Counted from the first letter of the stretch, positions 24,028 to 36,324 are shown. The stretch: 64,000 nt of DNA from Macrotrachela quadricornifera (GCA_022393335.1 JAJEKB010021111.1:1-64000); one strand, 5' to 3'. Translations and numbers: made by a program. Notes: a model not told the origin generated them from the letters alone.

Positions 24028-24142
24028 GTCCCAGAACAGATTAAAATGTAATTCAATTTAAAATAGTCCCAGTTGAGATTAAAATTTTAATCTGAACTAG
24101 AACCAATATAAATTGAACTACATTTTAATCTGTTCTGCGACA
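24028..24142. repeat. Palindromic hairpin of about 115 bp
   Basis: CAGAACAGATTAAAATGTA on the left is matched by TACATTTTAATCTGTTCTG on the right. A smaller palindrome (GATTAAAATTTTAATC) lies in the centre. The whole segment folds into one stem. Confidence 0.85.
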
Positions 24143-24777
24143 AATACAGGATGATTCATATGTTATACATATGACTCGTGGCTTTCACATAGAACATCGT
24201 TTGAAATTGTAATGTTTTTTCTTTTTATATAAATGAAAATAAAACTAATGAAATTAGGTGAATTATCTTGTAATTTACTCGACAAGGATAAATAAATGAA
24301 TTTTTATTAAAAAAATTTCCTAAATATTTACTGAATTTTCAGTCAAAGTGAATATTAAATTCCTAAAAAATATCTAGTTCGATAGAGAATTCATTTCTCT
24401 TTCGAAGTATATAAAAATGAAATATATTCATTTGTCCAATACGTTATAATTACTCGAATTACTTGAAGGAAATATCGCAAAATTTCATAGAAAAAAAAAC
24501 ATTTTTTGCCTACTTCGCGAAACTTTTCTCATTTTTTAACTAACACATGAGATAAATCAAATGAAAACTATACCATTGGATAGAGCAATCGATATTCAAT
24601 CTAATCATATAGAAATAAAGAAATGTCTAAAGTTTTGTAGAAATACAATAAATTGACCAAAATTAGTAAAATAGGTGAATCATTCTGTATATTTAGACAA
24701 CTAATGGCATGAGTTGATTCGGAGTCATTGATAGATAAATGAGGAGACTGGCTCGATCACAATAATTCTAATGGTAC

Positions 24778-25606
24778 ACCGACAGTTGAGCCCCCGACAG
24801 TTGAGCCCCGACAGTTGAGCCCCGACAATTGAGCTCCCGACAGTTGAGCCCCACTGTATTTGTCATCTTCCTAGATCTGAGATATTCACTCAACGTGTTA
24901 GTGTTATCTTTTCCAGGAATTTGTAATCACTCCCTATTTGTTTCATGATATCCATCTCTTGTCTGTATTCATGCATTCGTTCATCGCTCCGACCTATAAG
25001 TGGACCAGTTATAATCCAGATAAAGCATGTGATAAACAACTATTTTCATTTCCTCTTATCCAGTCATCACTACTGCTTCCATCCTAGTCTATTACTATTA
25101 TTACATAATGTCAATTGTAAAATCCTCCAGAAGCCAGATCAACGTCTACTTGATGGTTTTATTTATCAACATGCTAAAACATCTAAAACCATCTGGTGTT
25201 ATGGTCAAAATAATAGTGCAGGTCTGTGTGAACTTGATAATGAGTGAAAAATTGCAGGTTCGACAAGTAAAACTAACAAAACTTGCAAAATATAAACATT
25301 TGAATGAATAATTCCAACAACTAGTTTCCTTTCATTTGATTACAAGAGGCATGTATTTTAAAATAGTAAGAGCACTGTTCAATTTTTTATGTGATTGGTA
25401 CTGTATTCAAAATAAATTTATTCTCTTGTGTTTTCTAATTCTTCTTCATACTGGGAGCTCAATTGTCGGGGGCTCAATTGTCGGGGGCTCAATTGTCGGG
25501 GGCTCAATTGTCGGGGAGCTCAACTGTCGGGGTGCTCAACTGTCGGGGGCTCAATTGTCGGGGCTCAACTGTCGGGGCTCAACTGTCGGGGGCTCAACTG
25601 TCGGGT
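24778..25606. mobile_element. Inverted-repeat unit bounded by (GACAGTTGAGCCCC)n arrays
   Basis: The left array (24779-24853) has five copies of a 16-17 bp unit CGACAGTTGAGCCCC. The right array (25453-25606) has about ten copies in the opposite orientation. The outer edges ACCGACAG and ACCCGACAG match as TIRs. The interior contains a short frame near 25120-25245 with LLDGFIYQHAKTSKTIW, which faintly resembles a FLYWCH finger as found with MULE transposons. That link is weak. Confidence 0.7.
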
Positions 25607-25612
25607 CACCGG

Positions 25613-25733
25613 TGGAAAACATCGAAAAGGAAAATATCAAAAAGAAAGAGAAAGTATCCATATATAGAAGTTTTCTTTTTCCTTTTTCAACATTTTCCTT
25701 TTTGATATTTTTCTTTTCGACGTTTTCCGTCAA
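25613..25733. repeat. Inverted repeat, A/T-rich hairpin
   Basis: GGAAAACATCGAAAAGGAAA near 25613 pairs with TTTCTTTTCGACGTTTTCC near 25712-25730, with ATATCAAAAAG / CTTTTTGATAT inside. The arms are about 45 bp. Confidence 0.75.
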
Positions 25734-26074
25734 TCCCTCAATACATATATTCATCACCACAAACGATTGGTGTAAAAAATACTAAAGAAAAGATATCGAT
25801 ATGAGAATATGAGGGTGATACGGATAACCTACTTTAATAGTTTCAGCATCTTATTGAAAAACCTGTGGACTCATAAGGAATTCTTAGGAATTCTAAAGAA
25901 TCTTAAGAAATCATTTGGAACCACTGGAACCCAATAGAATCCTATGGAATCCAGGATTCCGTTGTTTTCCCCTTGGTTTTTTGCCATTGGACACGAGACA
26001 TTTTAGAATAATCGAAAAAAATACGAATCTGTATATATAAAGAAGAATGTTTGTCTGTTTGCTATCCATTCAAT

Positions 26075-26335
26075 CTCTGTAATAGCCAGCAGTCACCAAA
26101 CTTTCCATTATACTTCCTTAGATTCAGAGGGTGGGTAAGGAGGGTTCTGGGTGAAATTTCACCAAAATGATGACAAACTGCAATTTTCGATAATTTAGTC
26201 CCGCTGATAGCTAACATCACGAAACTTTCCATGATACTTTGCTAGGTTCTGAAGAAGGTCATGTGAGAATTGGCATGACGACTGTGGTGAGTAAAATTTC
26301 ACCCACATCATAGCATACCGCAATATTTACCAGTT
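26075..26335. repeat. Two-copy tandem repeat, about 125 bp unit
   Basis: AAACTTTCCATTATACTTCC near 26098 recurs as AAACTTTCCATGATACTTTG near 26221. Both are followed by a GAAATTTCACC / AAAATTTCACC segment and a CTGCAATTTT / CCGCAATATT segment. Confidence 0.65.
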
Positions 26336-27592
26336 TTTCAGAAATTCTCGAAAATTTTCTCAGACTTGCGACCATCTGTTTCGCGTTTTTTATCTCTGTG
26401 CACTGCCCATGGATGAACAACTTCTATCTGATCGAAAGCTTCTACATTCATGGTACTGGATGACTTCATGATGGGAATATCACAGTATACCTCTTACCAG
26501 GGAACATCAAGAAGGTATTTGTGTCATTCAACAACCGAGACTGGAAAGAGGTCACAGACTGAACTTGCAATGACTACACACAAGAGAAAGTGAAGTATGG
26601 AAGTACACCCATGCTTGATTGATCTATTTCTTCGACCGATCAGATTTTCGCATACTCGAACAGTGAATAATATTCATTTGATCGAGCTTTTGACGATGAT
26701 GTCTCACAATAAGAAAAACCTTTTTCAAAGAGACTTTCTTCTATGAAGCAACTTGGAGAGGATTTAATAGAACTCAACAAAGCATCTTTGGGAATGAGGT
26801 TTACTTGCAGAAAAGAGAAACAGGATCATGATCGGGTTTTGTTCCCAATCTCAACCAATAGTTTTCGGTTAGAAATGATAATCTGTATGTTTCTGTAAAA
26901 GTTCTGCTACTTGGCATACTATTACGACTGATGTATGAGTATCTTTCAGTAACACCACAGGAGTTATCGTCTTCGAATAGACTCAATGAGTCTGAGGCTA
27001 GAAGAGGTTTAGGTTCCGTTTTTCGACTAAAACGGGCTAGAATCAGGACAGTATCGAGATTAGACTAGAGTAGATTGAAGACTATATTAGAAGCGGGTTT
27101 GTGATGTAGCCGAAATCTATTTCCTTCTTTAATCGAAATCGAGATCTAAAAGACTGACTATACACGCATCTCGATTCAGACGCCTACTGAAAGAATTCTT
27201 CAAAATGGCATTAGTTAATTGCCAAAGCAAAGATAGATGACACAGGACTTAAATTCCAACTTTTTCCTGACGCATATGAGCAATGGCTGAAGGAAGATCA
27301 TAGAACCTTTATTTTCGGATATGTAGAATGTGCAGCATCGCATTTTTTCTAACCAACATCAGATACCTCCGCTAGTATGATCTAAAAGTTAATAAGGTCT
27401 CTATCGTATTTTATCACTAAGAACAAAAAAGCACATGATTTCAGCATCAACATTGAATCAATATCTTATGGGGAAATTTACGTTTCGTACCACCTTTCCA
27501 TTCTGGACACCGAATAGTGAAGGTATTCGGAACGGACTTCATGACAGACAACAGAGTGTTCGGAAAAGATGGTACGAAACGTACTTTATCTA
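26336..27592. other. No supportable gene; one inverted repeat
   Basis: Short frames only. An inverted pair ACGTTTCGTACCA (27480-27492) and TGGTACGAAACGT (27570-27582) flanks about 75 bp just downstream of the LRR gene's stop. Confidence 0.45.
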
Positions 27593-29482
27593 TCATCTTG
27601 TGTTCCTCGCGATCAGTTGTTTGATGTGTTCATTTGTATTGTTTTCAACGCGATTTCCTGCCATTGTGAGCATAGTGAGTGTCTAAATAAGTTAATACGA
27701 ATATGAAGCAGATAAGAAGGCTTGACATGTTACTTTGTTATTTTGTAGCGCATCAAACAGATGTAGTGCACCCACTTCTCCAATTTCATTCCAACTGAGA
27801 TCGACTTTTGTCAGTGTCTGTAGGAACAGCGAGCATGAACATGATAGAGATGAGAAAGATGATATATCACTTTGTTGTTTCGTAATGCTTCGGACAGATA
27901 TTGGGCTCCATTGTCTCCGATTCGATTTCTTGCTATCTTGAGTATGGTGAGTGTCTGAATATTCAAGTGCGTATATTGGAGAGATGAGAAGGAATAATCT
28001 GTCACTTTGTTATTTTGTAGTGCATCGGAAAGATATAGTACCCCCATTTCTCCGATATTGTTCATACTGAGATCGAGATGTATCACTGTCTGTGTGAAAT
28101 ATAAAGATGACTATGAGAAAGGTAAGAAAAATTTGTCTGCTACTTTGTCATTTCGTAACTCTGCAGCCAAAAATTGTGCACCATAGTCTCCGATGCCACT
28201 GGACCTGAGGTACAGCTGTACATGCTTCCGTGTCTGTGTGAAAAAAAGGATGCACATGAGCAAGATAAAAAAGAGTTTCTGTCACCTTGCCATTTCTTAT
28301 TGCAATGGCCGTACTAAGTGCTAAACAAGAGCCATGATTTTCTTTCAAGTCCAGTTCGATTAGTGTCTACGTGAAAGGTGAAAATCGATATGAGGTGAAA
28401 AGAAAAACAGAACGATGTATCACTTTATTATTTTGTAGTTCATTAAATAGATATTGCGCCCCAATTTCTCCAATATCATTCGAGCTGAGATCGAGTTTCG
28501 TTAATGTCTACGTAAAAAATAAGGGTGAGTATAAATGAGATGAAAAGAGGATGAAATGCCACTTGATTCTGTCGTAATCCTTCAGCTAGATACTGAGCCC
28601 CACTGTCTCCGATTTTATTCGATTTGAGACTAAGCGAGGTAAGTACCTATGTAAAAAAGACAAGTAAGAGATATGCACAAGATAAAGTTGGTTGATTTGT
28701 TACTTTGTTATTTTGTAACGCTTCAGCCAGATAATGTGCACCAATATCTTTAATATCATTCGAGCTGAGATCGAGTTTCGTTAATGTCTACACAAAGAAT
28801 GAGGATGAGTATAAATGAGATGAAAAGAGGATGAGGTGTCACTTGATTTTGTCGTAATCCTTCAGCTAGATATTGAGCCCCACTGTCTCCGATTTTATTC
28901 GATCTGAGACTAAGCGAGGTAAGTATCTATGCAGAAAAGACAACTAAAAGGTATGAGCAAAATAAAATTCGTTAATTTGTTACTTTGTTATTTTGTAGCG
29001 CTTCACCCAGATGATGTGCCCCGATTTCTCCGATTCGGTTTGAGTCGAGATCAAGTGTCATGAGCGTCTGTGTGAAAAGCAAAATTAATATAAAATTTAT
29101 TAGTCGAATTTATTAGTTACTTTGTTATTTAGTAATACATCAGCTAGATGATAAGCTCCACTTTCTCCGATATCATTCGAATTGAGATAGACTACTGTCA
29201 GCGTCTGTATAAAAAAGCGACAATAGACATGAGTCAAATAGGAAAGATTGATATGTCACATGGTTATTTCGTAGTGCTTTAGCCAGATATTGGGTTCCAC
29301 AATCGCCGATTTGATTCCAGCGCATGTCTAGTGTAGTGATTGTCTACAAGAAAATTAAAACGGAGATCATAGTGAGATTAAAAGAATTGATAATTTACTT
29401 CATTATTTTGTAAAGCATGTGCCAGATAGTATGCTCCAACTTCTCCATTTGATTGCGGCCTGAGGTCGAGTGAGATGAGTGC
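27593..29482 (-). CDS. Leucine-rich-repeat protein, one repeat per exon (5' incomplete)
   Basis: Fourteen phase-0 exons are visible on the minus strand, from 29399-29482 down to 27593-27682. Eleven are exactly 84 bp and the twelfth is 29260-29343, also 84 bp; the exceptions are 28286-28366 (81 bp), 28144-28233 (90 bp) and the terminal exon 27593-27682 (90 bp, ending in TGA). Introns are about 51-77 bp with GT-AG ends. Each 28-residue exon encodes an RNI-type LRR of the form LTxLDLSxNxIGxxGAxYLAxALxNNK. No N-terminal domain is found to the right: a further repeat near 29535-29590 keeps ELGNNK but its donor reads CT instead of GT. The gene is therefore either 5' truncated or has a distant start. 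Such arrays occur in NLRC3-like proteins, but no NACHT domain is seen here. Likely a protein-binding solenoid. Confidence 0.75.
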
Positions 29483-29599
29483 CTATGTAAAGAAAAAAGC
29501 GAAGGTTATATGTACAATGTCAGTTAGGTTGATGTAGCAGTTTATTATTTCCTAATTCATGAAAGACATGAAGCTACACGACAAATATCAACAGATTAT

Positions 29600-30582
29600 G
29601 ACTAGATAGTCTTATTTATAGTTACTAGTGTAGGATAGAATACTTTAATCAACATTTTCTTTGATACCATCGTCGACCTGTTTTATCATCAATCTCCTTG
29701 TTTTGTCAATAAAAGGAATATTTTTTGTACTTTTTAATTAGCTCAAACATTTAAAAAATTTCATGTTTGTAAATAAGTTTTTTCCTACGAAACTGAAATA
29801 TTGAACTCTTTTTTTTATAACTCAGTAGAAAAATTTCCCAAACTGACCTTCTTTTAGCAAAACTTGTATTATGTCTCATTACAGGAGAAACTTTTAAAAA
29901 TTGAATACTTTTCTTGAAGTTCTCGATGAGTTTTGAATTCAATTTTCTGTTAAAATCAAGGTTTCGAATAGTTTACTACGAATTATTCCAAAACATGTTC
30001 GCTTTTTCTTGAAAACGCATTAAAAACTGTTTTTTTTTCGAAAAACGTTCTCAGACTACGTTTGAACGTTCGCAAAAAACCTTGTAATGCTGGAGATATG
30101 AAGAGTTATTATGAGATCTCAATAAAAAACGGATGTTAACTGTATATCCGGCGGCAAAAAAAGAAATTATTAGTCTTGTCAAGAAAAACATTTTCGCCGC
30201 TGCTGCCAATAAATTTATTAACTAAGATGTGCAGCAGGATAATTTCTATTCTTTTTTTGACTATCGTAAAAATAATGTCTAAGATAACTGTAGAAGTATC
30301 CTATCATCCTTATTTTGGTCTTTCTCTTGATCTTTTTCAAGGTTTTGTATTAAAACACTCTGAATACGAGAAATACATTTCAGAAGTTTTGTTACTCTTT
30401 GTTTAACTGCGTCGCTATCGCCGTCAAGGTAACTGCAGTACGATGGACATCTCTAAAATACAAAAAGTTCCATTTTCTGAAATTTTTGCTAGAATTCTCT
30501 CTAAACTGATCTTCCTGTTATAGTAAACTTTCTTCGTCTATCCCAATAGTGCTTATAAATTTTCTGGAGATAACAAATAAGT
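29600..30582. other. Intergenic between LRR array and F-box gene
   Basis: AT-rich; two short frames with no recognisable features. Confidence 0.45.
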
Positions 30583-30839
30583 TCACGTATCAATGTTTTC
30601 ATAGTGCTCTTTAAATGGATGAAAAACAGTATAATTAGAACGAAAAGGATTGAAAAGAGCAAGACAAAATGTAGCTGGTATTTTAAAACGAAAATGTCTT
30701 ATCGGTTTGATAAAGAGCGTAAACTTGCTCCAAAAAACATCAATGACTGAAAAATAACTGTTTGCACCATTTTTTACTGATAAGAGCCGTCGAAAACCAG
30801 CGACTTTCATAATTTCAACTATCCGTACTGGTTTCAACT

Positions 30840-32075
30840 CTAACATAAATGGGAATAAATTTTCTCGTACGAAATTCCTGGCGACAAGAGACAAATTATG
30901 GATTTCATTAAAGAGATTCTCAGATATACCTTCGCTTTTGTTTTGTCAAATGTTGTATTGGTTGAGAAACTACTCAGTCGACAGACACTATCCGTTGACG
31001 ATACTTGACATCGGATCCACATTTGAAAATCGGATGTGTAAAATGATTTCGTATAGAGTCTGATTTCACATAATTGTACGAAATACTCACAAGTAACAAG
31101 CCAACGCTTCTCATCGAGCCAAAATGGTGTCTGAAACGAGACAATACGTGACTCAAGACTAGTAATACCTTTGCTGTTGCTCAAACGGTTGCAAGAGAAT
31201 GAAAACTCAAAGTTTTTTAGAAAAGGTAGTTGTATTTGAATGAACTGTTCCCAATAGGAGCCATCGAATCTTGAGTCCAACCGTGAATTGGAAGCAACTA
31301 GTTTGAGGTAGATAAGCGAAGGCGTCAGTAGAAGAACTGATTGGAGGTCATCTATCTGTAGCTGACAATCTCCAATTGTCAGTGACGTTAATTGTTGGTA
31401 TAGTGCAGAAAAAGAAGATGACCAGGCCGTCTGATCAATATTATTCATAATGCAATCTCGCATGACGATTGTTCTTAAGTAAGGTGATTGACGAAGAATT
31501 ACGTGGTATTCGCTCAAAGAACACGCTCCGATTGTCAGATGTATTAATGTGCATTGAACTGGCCACGAAATGTATTGTGTTATGTAATTTAAATTGCTCA
31601 AATATAGCTTTTGAAAACTGAATTGAGAAATGATTGAAGAAAGCGGAACCAATATTGTGCTACCCTCTGTCGGTATCCATTCGATTGAAAGTGAGATGAG
31701 AGGACAATTGATGATATGTTGCAAAAATTGCTGCAATTCAACATCACTGATTTGACTGAGAGTCACTGAACGAAGACGAGTAAAGTGGCAAACATCGAAA
31801 TGAGAGAGAAATAAGTCGATTTGATTTTCTCTCAAAGTGTTCCTATAGAAATTTAGTGAAATAATGTTCTCGCGTCGAAGATGACGAGAAAAAAACTGTA
31901 GACTAGATCTTGAAATTAAAGGAAAATTGAGCTGAAATCGATTATAGGCGTTGGTAAGTGCATACAATTGAGCACATACACTTCGAAGTGAACAAAGAAT
32001 AGTCTGTGTATCACAATGATCGAAAATACAATAGAGGAGCTCGACAGGCAGGGTGAGAAGCGATAGGTTCGACAT
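30840..32075 (-). CDS. F-box protein with degenerate leucine-rich C-terminal region
   Basis: A single 411-aa frame. Residues 7-45 form an F-box (LPVELLYCIFDHCDTQTILC, then SVCAQLYAL), which would bind Skp1 in an SCF ubiquitin ligase. The remainder is a series of irregular leucine-rich strands (ISLNFYRN, RLRSVTLSQISD, LIHLTIGACSLS, LTSLTIGDCQL, LIYLKLVAS) likely to act as the substrate-binding part. After about residue 340 the composition changes (SSTDSVCRLSSFSTNTTFDK). Members I recall continue with further LRR-like strands, so a frameshift near the C-terminus is possible. F-box proteins of this type are numerous in bdelloids. The start ATG is the first in frame. Confidence 0.75.
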   Translation of the reverse strand: MSNLSLLTLPVELLYCIFDHCDTQTILCSLRSVCAQLYALTNAYNRFQLNFPLISRSSLQFFSRHLRRENIISLNFYRNTLRENQIDLFLSHFDVCHFTRLRSVTLSQISDVELQQFLQHIINCPLISLSIEWIPTEGSTILVPLSSIISQFSFQKLYLSNLNYITQYISWPVQCTLIHLTIGACSLSEYHVILRQSPYLRTIVMRDCIMNNIDQTAWSSSFSALYQQLTSLTIGDCQLQIDDLQSVLLLTPSLIYLKLVASNSRLDSRFDGSYWEQFIQIQLPFLKNFEFSFSCNRLSNSKGITSLESRIVSFQTPFWLDEKRWLVTCEYFVQLCEIRLYTKSFYTSDFQMWIRCQVSSTDSVCRLSSFSTNTTFDKTKAKVYLRISLMKSIICLLSPGISYEKIYSHLC

Positions 32076-34073
32076 TGATGTTTGTTGATGAAACAGGTAT
32101 CAGTATCACGTATTACGTTTTCTGTCAGTGTGTCGTGCTGTAAATAGGCGACTTTCAATGTTATCTCTATTTAGCTCTTATATACACAATTCATTATCAC
32201 AACAGAAAAGATATAATTCCCATAAAAGCGCATACATCACGATAGCCTATACATCAGTGACAATTTTTTCAGGTGACGTTATTTGTCGACATTATCACTT
32301 GACAAACTGTCTAATGTTACCTTCTTGCATCAATTGAATTTGAAAAAAAAATGGAAATCCATTGTATTACTGAGATGAATTGACTTGAGATTCAGTTAAT
32401 TATCGAGCTTATTTTTAGACACTTATAAAATGTGTTATTTACAATGCTCGTGGTATCTCTCAGGATTCCAGAAAAGAAAGTTGTGTAAAAAAAGACATCC
32501 TACATCGTAGTTTGTCAGAACGCTGCGACGATTGTATTTAGCATCTGACTGGAATTCGTTCTTCGTGGATTTTGAATTGAGTGACTAATAGAGATTGAAA
32601 ATTGAAATGTATGTATATTCAAAAGAGATCGAAAACGAGTCTGAATCCGATTCCACAAAAACTATTCTGAAAGAACAACAGATTAGACATGTTCATTGAG
32701 TATCAAGTATGCGATTAGATCTAAGTTCGCGCGTCTAAGTTTTAAAAAAGTTAGATCCAGGTTTGAAAATTTTCAACCGACGCACTCTACTTGATACATA
32801 CCTACAAGATAGTGTGTCAGAACTTCGGTGTTACCAGACAAAGAATAACCATGGACAAGTCGCTAACGGTTATTTGTTTGGAATTACCCGTACAACAGCA
32901 CACTGACAAAGCTATTGCGACTAGTATGTAGTTAGTCAGTATGTGTGTGAAGCTTAGGTGACCAAGCGGAAGAACTCTAAGTCAGGTGGGTCTTCTATCC
33001 AGAGATGCAGTTAGTAATAATTTTAGAGGAAACATTAGACCTTCTAAACTGTCTCCGGACAATGTACCATATTGTATAATGTAGCCGAACGGTAGAGAAT
33101 TCTTTCTATCTTGCTTGCAAGAGAAATCAATGCTATCTAATGATGCTTTCCAACGGTAACTATGACAAATTTTAGTGCAGTCTAAGCCGTCTGATACTTT
33201 GCTGTAAAACTTGTTCTTAATATGATGGCTTGATAGGCGACGGTTCAGCTCATGTAAATTGTGCTGAACTGCTACATACGTGATAATGGTGCTATAATTT
33301 CAAAATCTGAACTAAGCTGAGTATGAGCAGTAGACGTATGTTTTAATGAAATTAGCCAGTTCATTTATTCTGATAGATTCCATCCCATTGCTAATAAGGT
33401 TAAATTGATTTAGAATATATTGATATGAAGATGATGTCAATATTATTCCATAGTTTCAAGAGCAGTTGTATTTTAAATGAAATACTATTTATTCTGCGAT
33501 TATAATTAGGTCACAAGTCTCTCATGTGCACATCTTTCTAATGCTTCCTTTCTGCAGCAACCAACAAATAAATGTTGTTAATATGCTGCTCATGTGAGAG
33601 ACTTGTCCGAATTCCATGAATTCTGAACTCTTGAGGAATCCACAGAATCATTGGAGCCCTAAGGGTTTAATGAGTAAAAGGAATGCAAGGAGTCCAAGGA
33701 AGTCAACAAATCCAACGAAGTCACTGAATACAAGAAATTCCAGGAAGTCGACGAGGTGAAAGCATCTGAGGAAGCCTCGATAATTGGAGGAATCGAAATA
33801 AGCCAAGAATTCGATATCAAAGCGAATATTTTAGATTGTACTTAGCGGAACAATTCCAGTTATTTACAGCAGTGCTGCAGCTTTCTTGCAAAGTGTGCAT
33901 CATTCATGCATCGAGATCTCTATATTAGTCTTTTCACAAATTCGACTAAAACTATATACATTCGTCGATATCGTTATTGAACGCTTCCAGAATATTCAAG
34001 GCATCTCAGCAGAAATTTGCTATTTCTTCGCTATTCGCTCACTACAATGTGTGGTGTGAAGCACTCATTTTAA
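32076..34073. other. Gene-poor region with hairpin and degenerate repeats
   Basis: No gene is supported. A hairpin lies at 33509-33607, and a stretch of irregular GAATCC / GAAGTC-like repeats at about 33610-33800 recalls the GGAATC repeats of the element at 23.7-26.0 kb. Confidence 0.45.
33509..33607. repeat. Inverted repeat
   Basis: ACAAGTCTCTCATGTG on the left is matched by CATGTGAGAGACTTGT on the right, with about 65 bp between. Confidence 0.8.
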
Positions 34074-34329
34074 GTGGCTGCATCACTTTACTCTCAAAAT
34101 GATATCTGTATCTTACGAAGTCACCCTCACCCTCAAATTTTTTATATTTACAATCCAATACTAGGATCACTATTTCACTGTACTTCTACCATGATATTTA
34201 ATACAGTTTTGATGATTATTTTGAAAATTCTCATTGAGGCTTCGTACTTCGATACGGTTATAGCTATACAACCTGAACTATCGCCAACGTGACCAATTAT
34301 GAGCTGTGGACAGAAGTGCATTTACCATA

Positions 34330-34800
34330 ATTCATATGCATCATTTTTTTCTAAAAAAAGTACACACTGGACCGAAAAAAAAATTTTTACTAAAATTTTG
34401 AAAAACTAACTATGCCAACCAATTCCTTGACCTCGGGAACTTTTGGTCAAATTTTATACAAAAATAATTATTTTCTCAAAAAAAGCCTTTTTTAAGAAAA
34501 AAAAATATTTGAAAAAATTGAAAAATTAATTATACCAATCAATTCCTTGACGCCAAAAACCTTCCGTCAAACTTTATAGAAAATCATTTTTTTCTTAAAA
34601 AAAGGCTTTTTTTAAGAAAAAAATTATTTGAAAAATTTCAAAAACTAATAACACCACTCAATTCCGCAACTCCGAAAACCTTTCGTGAAACCTTACAGGA
34701 GTACATGTGGAAAAGGAATGCCTCTTAATATTTTAAACAATGTTTTTTTGACATTAATGTTCTTTTGACCCTGACACAAACTATTTTTTTCATATGACCC
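34330..34800. repeat. Diverged relative of the 11-13.8 kb satellite, opposite strand
   Basis: Three units of about 125 bp are separated by T/A runs. Read on the minus strand they show a TTTGACGGAAGG-type core, a TCAAGGAATTGA-like segment and TAGTTTTT, which parallel the GTTGACCGAAGG, TCGAGGAACTCG and TTAGTTTTT modules of the satellite in the hAT element. Confidence 0.55.
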
Positions 34801-35940
34801 TCCTTTCAGTCGAGGGAATTTGTTTTTCGACATTAGTAACAGTTTAATTTTTCAAGATATGGGAGGAAAATTCACACAGCTTTTGTAATCGATATTTCTC
34901 TACAACCATTCGAGTAAATTCAACAAATAAATACTCATTTTAGAGAGCATTTGAAACTTCACTTATGATGTAAAAATGAAGGTGATTGGCTAAGAAATAC
35001 AAGAAATATGTTTGTGAGAATACTACGCACTTTTTTAGGGAAAAATTTTTACATTTTTTGCAATAATCTTTTGTCAGTTTTCGATCATTTATAGTTCATC
35101 GGAGAGAATCAAAATTACTTCACTAGAAATAGAATTTCATGCTCCTTTCAAATATATTTCGGGATTTCTATCTGAATAGTGGCTAGATTTTTTAACAACG
35201 AATTTTTCAAACTACTAAACGCGATTTTTTTACAAGATGTTCTATTCAGTGATCTTACAGGAGAGGAAATGGAATTATTCTAACTCATATGTCGAGATAT
35301 ATCAAATGAATATTACACCAAAAGAAAATCCGTCGAAAACGGAATCTGGGAGTTCAATTCATCATTCAATAGGCAAGATTGGGTCTTAGCACTAGAGCAA
35401 GTTTCATGTGGTTTGACACTGGCAGGGTTAGGTGATCTATCACAAAAACATAACATTCTGAAAAACCTTTTCATCTATGGGGGTTTTGTAGAGCTTTCTT
35501 TGCTGATTATTTTGTTAAAAAAAAGTTTTCCGGTTTCGATGATAAATAAAAAAAACTAAGGTCAAAATAAGCTGAAGTTTTCGATATTTTGACCTTAGCA
35601 CTGTTATTTATCGATCAAGTTTCGAAATTTTTTTACTAAAATGATCAGTGATGAGAGCTCCTCAAAATTTGATAGATAAAAAAGTTTTTGAGAGCTTGAT
35701 GTTTTTCGGCAAACTACCCAGTAACAAGGTCCCGATTATGACGCAAAAATTCGAAACTTTTCCTATTTCTATAGTTTACGATTGTCTAATAAATGGCCAA
35801 TCATATCGCTAAGTCCAGTTTTTTATAGGTAAATATAAGAATGTTTATTGAATAATTGTTTGACAAATATTTCTCGAAAAGGTCTAATTTATATCTGTAA
35901 GATGAAGAAATTGTTTTTTAGTATATATTCAGTTTCACTA
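34801..35940. other. Intergenic
   Basis: AT-rich; no frame with recognisable protein features. Confidence 0.45.
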
Positions 35941-36324
35941 TCAATATTTCGTTTTATTAAAGATTAAAATGAAGCTAAGAACCTTCAGGATAATACCACA
36001 TATTGTTGCAGCTATATTCCAAGTTCTAGCTGAATTGGAAGCGTTGATTGCACCTTGCATATTACCTTCGTTTCTTAAGTTTTTCGTTTTCATTGAGTAA
36101 CAACAAGCAATACATCCCAAAAACCAAAACAACAACACATTATGTTCACCACAGACCAAGTTACATGAGAGTTTATAGTTGATATTGATCAATGACTGTT
36201 GACATCGATTGTCGTTCGTTGATTGATTTTGAGCATAATTACATATTGGTTTTTGTGAAAAAAATACATGATAAGCCGGTAGTTCTTGTTGAATAGCATT
36301 TTCATTAGTAGTTTCATCCGACAT
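35941..36324 (-). CDS. CD225/dispanin-like small membrane protein
   Basis: The frame from MSDETTNEN encodes 127 aa (an in-frame ATG nine codons upstream is less likely). An N-terminal polar region with a PAYHVF motif and four cysteines precedes a membrane segment (VLLFWFLGCIACCYS). A short loop, KTKNLRNEGNMQGAINASNS, follows, then ARTWNIAATICGIILKVLSF as the second membrane helix. The pattern YS-K-x-G-x2-A-x2-S-x2-AR-x-WNI is the CD225 signature. The family (IFITM, PRRT, synapse-associated members) affects membrane trafficking and fusion. The exact role here is unknown. A 34-codon frame upstream (36650-36752, MDARPSYWLVGLFG, ending near a GTAAGA donor) could be part of a 5' exon, but splicing it in frame fails. 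Confidence 0.6.
   Translation of the reverse strand: MSDETTNENAIQQELPAYHVFFSQKPICNYAQNQSTNDNRCQQSLININYKLSCNLVCGEHNVLLFWFLGCIACCYSMKTKNLRNEGNMQGAINASNSARTWNIAATICGIILKVLSFILIFNKTKY

Larger units (their letters stand above)
23672..25975. mobile_element. Composite inverted-repeat element with CAAGGGGAAAAC ends
   Basis: The left end CAAGGGGAAAACTACGGAAT and the inverted right end CAAGGGGAAAACAACGGAAT match almost perfectly and run into degenerate GGAATC-type repeats on both sides (23690-23750 and 25875-25960). Inside lie a hairpin (24028-24142) and a second inverted-repeat unit (24778-25606). The left edge abuts a pseudogene, so insertion into a gene is likely. No target duplication is evident. 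Confidence 0.65.

Noticed and set aside
25336..25785. Overlapping frames rich in GSIVG or GLNCR repeats
   Set aside because: All three frames of the same GGGGCTCAATTGTC array are open; this is repeat DNA.
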